Translations under genes and position numbers: made by a program
Shown: positions 1-5,179 of the stretch, piece after piece
Layout: every line of letters starts with the position of its first letter
How positions within the stretch are numbered: position 1 is the stretch's first letter
NCBI GenBank assembly: GCA_028282865.1
Contig: JANQHA010000012.1
Location: 1 to 5,496 of the forward strand
Length of the DNA: 5,496 nucleotides
Reading direction: 5' to 3'
Source of the DNA: Oligoflexales bacterium
GTDB taxonomy: Bacteria > Bdellovibrionota_B > Oligoflexia > Oligoflexales > CACXFL01
The notes under the pieces: model-generated
The model's database searches: none
Told to the model about the DNA's origin: nothing
The model's input: only the letters and a program-made list of their open reading frames with translations

Positions 1-617
1 ATATAAATGACGGTAAAAATCTTACCATTGTCGGGATAAACTCATATGTTCGCAGGGGCCCAAATGTTTCGAATTTCTCAGCTATATTAAGAACCGACGA
101 TGGTGGGCCAAGAAAGATTGGAACATGGATCCAAGACATGCTAGCTAAGCCTATCGAGCTGCAGGAAATAAAGTACGACTATAAGGCAGAGTGTCGGGCA
201 TCTCGTCAGATAGAGCAAAACAGTACTAAGAAAAAAATCGACATCAAAGTTGAAGGCTTGAAGGCTAAAATTAGCGGTGGTTTGATCACAACCGCTAATA
301 GAAGCTTTGAGGCAAGCATATCGGTTAAGTCATCTTCGTACCCGCAACCTTTAAGGCTGCACTTTAACCTGCAAAAGAGTTCGGATTTTTCAGATGATCA
401 TGTCTATTCTCATACTATTTATCGAGCTGGTTCCAGGTACCGATTGGAAGCTTTTATAAGAAATAATGGAGTTTTTCAGGAGTTTAGGTTTACTTTATAC
501 AAAGTCAACGATAGCGAACTTTACAAAACCAATGAGGTCGGTAAAAAAATCGATGAGAATGTTGCTATCATTCGAATTCATCCCCCTTCTCACTGTTTGA
601 TCGATCCAGCAGGTTAA
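1..617 (+). CDS. 3' part of an unrecognised protein (5' end outside window)
   Basis: The frame is open from the first full codon at position 3 to a TAA at 615-617, giving 204 visible residues, so the gene begins left of the window. The ATG at 138 (visible residue 46) lies inside this open frame and has no clear ribosome binding site, so I treat it as internal. The visible part is polar and rich in Lys, Ser and Arg, with alternating hydrophobic residues suggesting beta strands (around residues 102-125 and 145-167). There is no membrane segment, and there are two cysteines (64 and 198) that could pair if the protein is exported. I recognise no family. It converges on the minus-strand gene ending at 621 with only three bases between the stops, and I see no terminator hairpin there. 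Coding status is well supported by the long open frame; function is unknown. Confidence 0.75.
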   Translation, partial: INDGKNLTIVGINSYVRRGPNVSNFSAILRTDDGGPRKIGTWIQDMLAKPIELQEIKYDYKAECRASRQIEQNSTKKKIDIKVEGLKAKISGGLITTANRSFEASISVKSSSYPQPLRLHFNLQKSSDFSDDHVYSHTIYRAGSRYRLEAFIRNNGVFQEFRFTLYKVNDSELYKTNEVGKKIDENVAIIRIHPPSHCLIDPAG

Positions 618-620
618 ACT

Positions 621-956
621 TTATAAGAAAGGGTGTAACGGACAAAGAATCGTTATCATATACTCTTCACCATCTTGCCGGTAAAAGACGTTTCCAATAG
701 CTCGGTTTTCTTCGATGGCGATCCGAGCAACTTCACCGTCTTCTGACCAAAGAGAGCATTTAATAGGGTTTTCTTCGGTACAGTTATGTTTGCTTAGCTT
801 ACCGCCACGCATGATATTGGTTTGATCTTGAACAATCGAAAATTTGTCTTTTGATACTGAGAGCCAGGTGCGGTTGGTCGGTGATTTGCAGAAGTAATCA
901 GCATAAACTTGACCAGCTGTGAGTGATAGTAATGCGAATATAAAAAATTTAATCAT
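621..956 (-). CDS. small exported four-cysteine protein, function unknown
   Basis: This encodes 111 aa. Residues 1-19 form a clear Sec signal peptide: a Lys at position 3, a hydrophobic core FFIFALLSL, and a cleavage site after Val-Tyr-Ala (19/20). The mature protein of about 92 aa has four cysteines (23, 59, 67, 105), an even number compatible with two periplasmic disulfides. The family is not recognised. The gene lies 41 bases downstream of clsA on the same strand, so read-through from clsA is possible. A near-consensus promoter in the gap (965-992) suggests its own transcription. No usable SD sits before the ATG: the nearest purine run, GGAAG, is 16 bases away. Together with the promoter position this suggests leaderless translation. 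The signal peptide fixes the start, as the next in-frame Met is residue 49. Confidence 0.72.
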   Translation of the reverse strand: MIKFFIFALLSLTAGQVYADYFCKSPTNRTWLSVSKDKFSIVQDQTNIMRGGKLSKHNCTEENPIKCSLWSEDGEVARIAIEENRAIGNVFYRQDGEEYMITILCPLHPFL

Positions 957-964
957 CCATATAG

Positions 965-992
965 ATTAAACGCTTCCATCAGAAGCTGTCAA
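965..992 (-). promoter_or_regulatory. sigma70-like promoter of the small exported protein
   Basis: On the minus strand a perfect -35 TTGACA (992-987) is followed, after a 16-base spacer, by TTTAAT (970-965), one base from the consensus -10. Transcription would start near 959-956, within about 0-3 bases of the ATG at 956. The -35 box lies just downstream of the clsA stop codon (998-1000). The spacer holds the inverted repeat GCTTC-N5-GAAGC (972-986). Confidence 0.55.
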
Positions 993-997
993 ATATC

Positions 998-2446
998 TCA
1001 AAGTAGGGGGCTTAATAGCCTCATAGTATCTACTGCGAACTGCTTAAGATTGGATTGGTTTTTAAACTCCGAAATATCGAGGCTTCTTGAATCCTCAATG
1101 TAGCTTATCTGAAGCTCTCGAAGGTCGTTGGTGAATGACTTGTCGTAGGCAAATACCGATATCTCATAGTTAAGATAGAAGCTACGCATGTCCATATTGA
1201 CTGACCCAATCAATGATATACTGCCATCAACTGTCACCGTCTTAGAGTGTAGTAGTCCTTTTTCGTAGCTTTTTACCTGCACGCCCGCCTTGAGGAGTTC
1301 ATGATATACTGCTTGGCTTGCGAGTTTGACAGCCCATGAATCAATTTTTTCAGGGACTACTACTGTTACTTTGGTGCCGCTAAGAGCAGCGGTAGTTAAG
1401 GCGGATGTCAGGGTGTCTGTAGGAACTAAGTACGGGGTTGTGATGATGAGTTCCTCGGTCGCGGCGTATATTAGTGACAGCAGTATCTCCAAGATAACGT
1501 CGGTAGATTGGCTGGGACCAGATGGGACAATGTGGGCTACGATGCCGGCATTTGCTGGGCTGTCTAGCAACCGATTATTAGCTACCAATTCTGCTGTCGG
1601 TTGGTTGGTTTCGTACCCCCAATCATGCAGAAAAACTAGGTTGAGTGCTTCCACTGCGGGCCCTGAAATCGAAACTCCCGCGTCGATCCAGCTGCCGACT
1701 TTTGAGCTAGCTTTAAATGTCCTAGGGTCTGCGATATTCTGGCTTCCGGTGTAAGCGACTCGGTCATCGATGACTACGATCTTGCGGTGGTTACGGATAT
1801 CGACCCGCTTAAACCACATGCGGATTGGCCCGACATTGAGCGCTGCGACCACTTCGATTCCCGCGGACTTCATTTCTTTACACAACGAGCTTCTAAAAAA
1901 AGGCCGGCTGCCAACCGCATCTAGCAACACCCGGCATTTAACCCCCCTGTTAGCTGCAGCGATTAATGCGTAGCCAATATCATCGGCGCGGCCCCCGGGA
2001 GCCCAGATATAAAACAATAGATGGCAAAACTTTTGAGATGTATTGATGTCCGAAATAACCTTATCAAAGAACCGAAGTGAATCACTAATCAGCTCTAGGT
2101 CATTTTCGCCAAGGACTGGGAGGTTCATACCATTGACTAAAAAATTTGCAACTGGCCTAGCGACAGAGTCTAATCCCTCTAAAGCTGTTGCGTTGTTAGT
2201 GGCAAGATTCTCAATACGGTTTACTAAATGTTCAAAGCGCTCGTCGGACTTCTCAAGTACCCGCCTGCCTAAGGTGACCTCGCCAAACAGCATATAAGAA
2301 ATTGGCCCCAAATAAGGAAAAAGTGCGATAACAAAAATCCATGCTAAAGATGTCCCGACAGGCTTTCGGGAGCGAATGATCCTGACGACCAAGACGAGAA
2401 TAATTATGATATGAATCGAGAAAAAAACTATTGATAGCCAGTGCAT
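998..2446 (-). CDS. clsA: cardiolipin synthase, ClsA type (phospholipase D superfamily)
   Basis: This membrane enzyme joins two phosphatidylglycerol molecules into cardiolipin plus glycerol at the inner membrane. At 482 aa it is close to the E. coli ClsA length. Two hydrophobic segments, about residues 3-23 and 33-55, form the usual N-terminal membrane hairpin, and the second ends in YMLFGE as in the family. Two phospholipase D domains follow. The first HxKxxxxD motif is H220/K222/D227, followed by AYTGSQN. The second is H400/K402/D407, followed by SLIGSVNMDMRS. Both are intact. Other family landmarks are FYIWAPGG (145-152) and TTPYLVP (336-342). The C-terminus ends SPLL, as I recall for E. 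coli ClsA. The start at 2446 has AGGG (2457-2454) seven bases upstream. The gene is divergent from the gene at 2583 and upstream of the small exported gene at 956. No odd residues or breaks were seen. Confidence 0.96.
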   Translation of the reverse strand: MHWLSIVFFSIHIIIILVLVVRIIRSRKPVGTSLAWIFVIALFPYLGPISYMLFGEVTLGRRVLEKSDERFEHLVNRIENLATNNATALEGLDSVARPVANFLVNGMNLPVLGENDLELISDSLRFFDKVISDINTSQKFCHLLFYIWAPGGRADDIGYALIAAANRGVKCRVLLDAVGSRPFFRSSLCKEMKSAGIEVVAALNVGPIRMWFKRVDIRNHRKIVVIDDRVAYTGSQNIADPRTFKASSKVGSWIDAGVSISGPAVEALNLVFLHDWGYETNQPTAELVANNRLLDSPANAGIVAHIVPSGPSQSTDVILEILLSLIYAATEELIITTPYLVPTDTLTSALTTAALSGTKVTVVVPEKIDSWAVKLASQAVYHELLKAGVQVKSYEKGLLHSKTVTVDGSISLIGSVNMDMRSFYLNYEISVFAYDKSFTNDLRELQISYIEDSRSLDISEFKNQSNLKQFAVDTMRLLSPLL

Positions 2447-2516
2447 GTTTTTGCCCTAAGTGTCCGACTGCCTTTTTAATAACCTTATTTTAAAAATGCT
2501 ACAAAAAATAAAAATC

Positions 2517-2544
2517 TTGCTTGCTGGCAGTTGTTTGATAGAAT
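2517..2544 (+). promoter_or_regulatory. extended -10 promoter for the gene at 2583
   Basis: The -10 TAGAAT (2539-2544) is preceded by TGA (2536-2538), making an extended -10 TGnTAGAAT. TTGCTT (2517-2522) lies 16 bases upstream as a weak -35. Transcription would begin near 2551, about 30 bases before the ATG at 2583. That argues against translation starting at the upstream in-frame GTG (2460). The clsA promoter must also lie in this AT-rich 2447-2582 gap, but I could not pick out convincing boxes for it. Confidence 0.5.
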
Positions 2545-2582
2545 TTCTATATACCCTGTTGATAACTATGGAGTGCTGGCAC

Positions 2583-3104
2583 ATGAGTATGGATAGTATT
2601 AATAAATTAATAGATCAACTAACGAATATTAATGCAGTAAACTACTGGAAGAGTAGCACACCCTCTAGTGATGACGCCCAGCTTTATCAATTTATGCGAG
2701 ATATTTATAGATGCAATTTAGAGGACCGAACCTTCGTATTCGAGCTACTGGACGTGCAAGCTGCAAATATCTTAACAGTTTTTAGTGAGAGGATGGTTTC
2801 TTTAGCAGTCAAAGAACGAGAAAAACGATGCCTATTGATTGGCTTATTTACCTTATCTTTCTGCTTTCGTTTTAGAGAAAAAAGCGAGTCGCAACGGATT
2901 CTAGCTTTATATCACGATGCTATCATGCGGTTAAATCTGGACGAAGGTCAAGTTTTTGCTCTGGTCGCGGCTAAATGTCCAGCTGGTCAGGAATCAGCTC
3001 TTTATCACTTTGCTCAGATGGATCCAGGCTCAAAGGACATTGGTTATTATGGCTTTGAACAAGGTGACTTAGCGAATGGGTTGCAGTACCGGCCGGTCTC
3101 GTAG
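2583..3104 (+). CDS. unrecognised 173-aa, mostly helical, probably cytosolic protein
   Basis: I chose the ATG at 2583, giving 173 aa, because GGAG (2570-2573) lies nine bases upstream and a promoter-like element ends at 2544. The frame stays open up to a GTG at 2460 (214 aa). The extra 41 residues read as a hydrophobic stretch in AT-rich promoter DNA and have no SD. ATG codons at 2568 and 2589 are further alternatives. No signal peptide is present with the chosen start. The composition suggests a run of amphipathic helices, for example around residues 32-58 and 62-80. A short hydrophobic stretch, LLIGLFTLSFCF (about 82-93), is followed by helix-like segments around 100-130. I recognise no domain or catalytic motif. 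The gene is divergent from clsA, and its 3' end faces the terminator of the minus-strand gene at 3161. The coding call is reasonable; the function is unknown. Confidence 0.65.
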   Translation: MSMDSINKLIDQLTNINAVNYWKSSTPSSDDAQLYQFMRDIYRCNLEDRTFVFELLDVQAANILTVFSERMVSLAVKEREKRCLLIGLFTLSFCFRFREKSESQRILALYHDAIMRLNLDEGQVFALVAAKCPAGQESALYHFAQMDPGSKDIGYYGFEQGDLANGLQYRPVS

Positions 3105-3113
3105 AGCTAAGAT

Positions 3114-3142
3114 AAAAAAGGCGTAAACTAAATGCTTACGCC
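3114..3142 (-). terminator. rho-independent terminator of the 3161-3892 gene
   Basis: Read on the minus strand, GGCGTAAGC (3142-3134), loop ATTTA and GTTTACGCC (3128-3120) form a nine-pair stem with one G-T wobble. Six T residues follow (3119-3114). It begins 18 bases after the TAG at 3161-3163. On the plus strand the wobble becomes an A-C mismatch and no T tract follows, so it is poorly placed to stop the 2583-3104 transcript. Confidence 0.85.
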
Positions 3143-3160
3143 CATTAATACTAAATAGAG

Positions 3161-3892
3161 CTAGCTTCGTATTGCATAAGTCTTGAGCCCGATAAGTTGA
3201 CCGTCGGCGTGACGTCCGACTAGATAAATATAGACTTCATCTCCTCGCTCAGCCTCGACTTCGTAGGCCTGCACTTCCTTGAAATCTTTTAACATGGTTT
3301 TGTATAGCCTCTTGTATTCCCACACCTGCTCATGACTCCCGTTGCTATCATTAGTGTAGTGATCAAACATCTCGGCAATATCATCTTGCGACCATTTCGA
3401 TACCTTACGATCTCCACTGCCGATAGCTACTTTTACTTGCTCTAGTGGAGTATCTGCTGCGACAGGTGCCTTAGAATAAAATACCTGCCAAGTCGTTTCA
3501 GCATCAGAATTATAATCGTAGCCGAAGTCTGAGATAATTCGTTTATATTTTTCCGCTTGCCGGATGTGGGAAGAGATGTTCTCCTTGGCTATCTCTACGA
3601 GTTTAGTAACTTTGCAATCATTGGTATCATTGATCTGTAAGCCGAATACTTTGAAATACTTCGTATAGTGCCGATCGTTGATAGCGACGGTGGCGCTACC
3701 AGTGTTGTTTTGTAGAGCCTTGGTCCAGGAACCCATTTCAAATCGGATGATTTGTGTTTGTTGCACCGGTATATTCAGTTTTTCAGCTAGGTGGTAAGAT
3801 GCAGTGTTTTGCATTCTTATAGCGCACTTTTCATAAGCGAGTGCATGCTGCGCTACTGCGAGAGTGATCATTGTCATAACTATTTTTTTCAT
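3161..3892 (-). CDS. exported 243-aa protein with one cysteine pair, function unknown
   Basis: Residues 1-19 form a Sec signal peptide: Lys-Lys at positions 2-3, a hydrophobic core IVMTMITLAVA, and cleavage after Ala-Leu-Ala (19/20). The mature 224-aa chain is periplasmic or secreted. It has just two cysteines (23 and 93), a likely single disulfide. The middle (about 95-125 and 165-205) is charged and helix-like. The C-terminus has alternating hydrophobic strands (EVYIYLVGR, 219-227, and QLIGLKTYAI, 232-241) that could form a beta hairpin. I recognise no family or catalytic motif. The start is firm: AGGAG (3903-3899) is six bases before the ATG, and a promoter lies 35-61 bases upstream. A dedicated terminator follows the stop, so this looks like a single-gene transcript. 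Confidence 0.8.
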   Translation of the reverse strand: MKKIVMTMITLAVAQHALAYEKCAIRMQNTASYHLAEKLNIPVQQTQIIRFEMGSWTKALQNNTGSATVAINDRHYTKYFKVFGLQINDTNDCKVTKLVEIAKENISSHIRQAEKYKRIISDFGYDYNSDAETTWQVFYSKAPVAADTPLEQVKVAIGSGDRKVSKWSQDDIAEMFDHYTNDSNGSHEQVWEYKRLYKTMLKDFKEVQAYEVEAERGDEVYIYLVGRHADGQLIGLKTYAIRS

Positions 3893-3926
3893 AGAATTCT
3901 CCTAAATCAGTAAAACTTAGCACTTG

Positions 3927-3953
3927 ATTATACAATGAGCAGTGCTTTGTAAA
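3927..3953 (-). promoter_or_regulatory. sigma70-like promoter of the 3161-3892 gene
   Basis: On the minus strand a perfect -10 TATAAT (3932-3927) is preceded by TTTACA (3953-3948), which matches five of six -35 bases. The spacer is 15 bases, shorter than the ideal 17. The predicted transcript starts near 3920, leaving a leader of about 28 bases that contains the AGGAG ribosome binding site. Confidence 0.55.
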
Positions 3954-3992
3954 CCCAATTTTGGAAAGGTTTGTAATGTCTTGATTAAATAG

Positions 3993-4015
3993 AAAAAGGG
4001 GCCTACGCCCCTTTT
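3993..4015 (-). terminator. rho-independent terminator of the 4054-4620 gene
   Basis: The stem GGGGC (3998-4002) pairs with GCCCC (4007-4011) around a four-base loop. Flanking A and T runs (3993-3997, 4012-4015) extend the stem and give a T tract on either strand. On the minus strand it follows the lipoprotein gene's stop by about 40 bases. It could also act on plus-strand transcription, although no plus-strand gene ends nearby. Confidence 0.85.
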
Positions 4016-4053
4016 AAAAACAATTTAATTATACAGCTCTAATAGTCGACTTA

Positions 4054-4620
4054 TTAGTCGTAGCTTAAATAAAGCTGGCCATACCTGCCGAATATAACAT
4101 TCTTACATGTGAATGGGGAAGATACCGGACGGACCTTGTTGTTGTGATACGGTCGCCTGCCCCCTGGAGTCGAAGCGCCTATATGAACGTCTTCTCTTTT
4201 TACATATACTTTTGTTAGCATGCAGCCTTTAATCGCCCCCATCTTCAGGGTAACCTCCCATGTATCACCATTTCCTTCAGGTCGGTAATCTACAATGCGT
4301 GCACTTTGATTTTTCTGTAGTTTGCAGGTAGTCCACTCTTGTCGAGAACGACCATATATAGACGTTAGCACTGCACCACTTTGACCTGAATGCATCCATT
4401 GGGGTGCACCGAAGTCTTCACAGTATTTTTGAGAGTTATAGTCTTTTCTGGATACTAGTTCTTGAGACCCATCTTTGCAGGTTACTATTGCATTAGTGTC
4501 TTTGCAGTGCAATGTTCCACTAGCATGCTCGTATCCCTTCACAGAAGAACTATTAGGCCTAGTGCGGCATGCGGCGAATACGAATGTACATACTACCGCT
4601 AATATAAACTTCAGTTTCAT
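4054..4620 (-). CDS. probable lipoprotein with six further cysteines, function unknown
   Basis: This encodes 188 aa. The N-terminus has Lys 2 and 4, a hydrophobic core FILAVVCTFVF, and Phe-Ala-Ala-Cys at 15-18. The last is a slightly atypical lipobox with Phe at -3, so Cys18 is the likely lipidated residue. After it comes a polar linker (RTRPNSSS), then a domain with six cysteines (39, 48, 67, 99, 133, 172), enough for three disulfides. The early HCKDTNAIVTCKDG segment (38-51) looks like a small cysteine loop. I recognise no family. The start is well supported by GAGGG (4632-4628), seven bases upstream, and by a strong promoter. Translation ends at a tandem stop, TAA TAA. It has its own terminator, so it is probably transcribed alone. 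If the lipobox is not used, the protein would be a soluble periplasmic one cleaved nearby. Confidence 0.8.
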   Translation of the reverse strand: MKLKFILAVVCTFVFAACRTRPNSSSVKGYEHASGTLHCKDTNAIVTCKDGSQELVSRKDYNSQKYCEDFGAPQWMHSGQSGAVLTSIYGRSRQEWTTCKLQKNQSARIVDYRPEGNGDTWEVTLKMGAIKGCMLTKVYVKREDVHIGASTPGGRRPYHNNKVRPVSSPFTCKNVIFGRYGQLYLSYD

Positions 4621-4655
4621 ATTTAACCCTCGTAGTTAGTTTATAGGTACTTTCC

Positions 4656-4684
4656 ATTTTAGAGGGAGTCGCTTTTGCCGTCAA
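4656..4684 (-). promoter_or_regulatory. strong sigma70-like promoter of the 4054-4620 gene
   Basis: On the minus strand TTGACG (4684-4679) and TAAAAT (4661-4656) each match five of six consensus bases and are separated by the ideal 17 bases. The transcript would start near 4649, about 29 bases before the ATG at 4620. A second -10-like TATAAA (4645-4640) lies downstream but has no -35 partner. Confidence 0.65.
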
Positions 4685-4714
4685 ATTTCTGTCTTTTTTA
4701 TGCAACAGCGTCGG

Positions 4715-4742
4715 TGGTAGTCCCAAGAGGAATCGAACCTCT
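4715..4742 (-). other. 3' fragment of a tRNA gene, probable integration-site remnant
   Basis: Read on the minus strand, 4742-4726 is a perfect tRNA T arm: stem AGAGG, loop TTCGATT, stem CCTCT. It is followed by a seven-base acceptor 3' strand TGGGACT (4725-4719), discriminator A (4718) and CCA (4717-4715). A complete tRNA would need AGTCCCA about 60-65 bases further right, plus D and anticodon arms. Positions 4743-4815 hold none of these. A tRNA 3' end alone is the usual scar left when an element integrates into a tRNA gene. With the CCA end on the left, the element would lie to the right, on the toxin-antitoxin side. A decayed tRNA gene is the alternative. The parent tRNA's amino acid cannot be told from this piece. 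Confidence 0.6.
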
Positions 4743-4790
4743 ACTTAAATATTGCGTTGTTAAAAAAGCAAAGCTTTTCGCGTGAATTTT

Positions 4791-4804
4791 TTATAACTTA
4801 TAAG
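4791..4804 (+). promoter_or_regulatory. candidate -10 region and short repeat upstream of the toxin-antitoxin pair
   Basis: TTATAAC and TTATAAG lie in tandem, offering -10-like hexamers TATAAC (4792-4797) and TATAAG (4799-4804). The second also forms the palindrome CTTATAAG. The only -35 candidate, TTTTCG (4775-4780), is poor. This is the best promoter candidate I see before the toxin-antitoxin operon, but it is weak. Confidence 0.3.
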
Positions 4805-4816
4805 AGTAAGTCGTGT

Positions 4817-4826
4817 GCCAATTGGC
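4817..4826. promoter_or_regulatory. perfect 10-base palindrome GCCAATTGGC, possible operator
   Basis: This perfect palindrome lies 13 bases downstream of the candidate -10 region and 54 bases before the first possible antitoxin start. Toxin-antitoxin operons are commonly repressed by the antitoxin or the complex binding palindromes near the promoter. The position fits, but there is only one copy and no direct evidence. Confidence 0.3.
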
Positions 4827-4867
4827 TGGGTTTTCAACTATTGCTGGAAGACAAAGTGGATTAAAGC

Positions 4868-4882
4868 GGAGGGTGGTTTATG
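4868..4882 (+). promoter_or_regulatory. upstream SD and alternative antitoxin start
   Basis: GGAGGG (4868-4873) sits six bases before an ATG at 4880 that is in frame with the antitoxin. Use of this start would add 24 residues (MPIEPTENK...). It is at least as strong an SD as the one at 4939, so translation from both starts, or coupling between them, is possible. Confidence 0.45.
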
Positions 4883-4951
4883 CCGATAGAACCTACTGAG
4901 AATAAAGGTGATTTAACAGGACAGCGATCTTTTCCTGTAGGAGAACGCACC

Positions 4952-5179
4952 ATGAAAAATACTCTGATCAACGAGCTTTTAAATAATTTTAACGAGTTGC
5001 CTGAAGACAAAAAACACCAGGTGATCGCCTATATAAATCAGCTTAAGAACTCGGCACCAACCGGGGCTTCAGGTCAGGATCTCCTGAAGCTAGCTGGAAC
5101 CCTGGAAAAGAACGATGCTGCAGAGATGAAGGCAGCTATTGAAGAAGGATGCGAGCAGGTTGACCCGCATGGCTGGTAA
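4952..5179 (+). CDS. antitoxin of a VapBC-type toxin-antitoxin pair
   Basis: From the ATG at 4952 the protein is 75 aa. The N-terminal part (1-34), ending KKHQVIAYINQLKNS, is a helical 'LPEDKK..VI.YI..L' segment of the kind found in small DUF2281-like antitoxins. The C-terminal half (43-75) has LLKLAGTL, then AAIEEGCEQVD and a terminal Trp. I recall this tail in small antitoxins that precede PIN toxins in cyanobacteria and other bacteria, where it wraps and inhibits the toxin. I chose 4952 because AGGAG (4939-4943) lies eight bases upstream and the family usually begins near a short MK/MT helix. The ATG at 4880 also has a good SD and would give 99 aa. The stop overlaps the toxin start by 11 bases, so the two are translationally coupled. 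The exact antitoxin family is not certain. Confidence 0.8.
   Translation: MKNTLINELLNNFNELPEDKKHQVIAYINQLKNSAPTGASGQDLLKLAGTLEKNDAAEMKAAIEEGCEQVDPHGW

Noticed and set aside
972..986. The inverted repeat after clsA as a rho-independent terminator
   Set aside because: The stem has five pairs and is followed on the minus strand by GTTTAATC rather than a real T tract. It fits better as part of a promoter spacer.
1326..2297. Three plus-strand open frames (1326-1754, 1770-1973, 2043-2297) antisense to clsA
   Set aside because: They are shadows of a well-supported clsA reading frame with intact HKD motifs, and their translations are low-complexity Ser/Thr-rich with no family features.
2460..2582. 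N-terminal extension of the 2583 gene as a signal peptide or lipobox (LAGSC)
   Set aside because: There is no SD before the GTG at 2460 or the ATG at 2496, the lipobox positions do not fit, and a promoter-like element lies inside the extension.
4762..4778. Hairpin AAAAGC-AAA-GCTTTT with flanking A and T runs as a terminator
   Set aside because: The stem has only two G-C pairs, and no gene ends just upstream on either strand, so it is most likely AT-rich intergenic sequence.
4715..4815. A complete tRNA gene on the minus strand
   Set aside because: Only the T arm, acceptor 3' strand and CCA are present. No AGTCCCA acceptor 5' strand, D arm or pairing anticodon stem can be found to the right.
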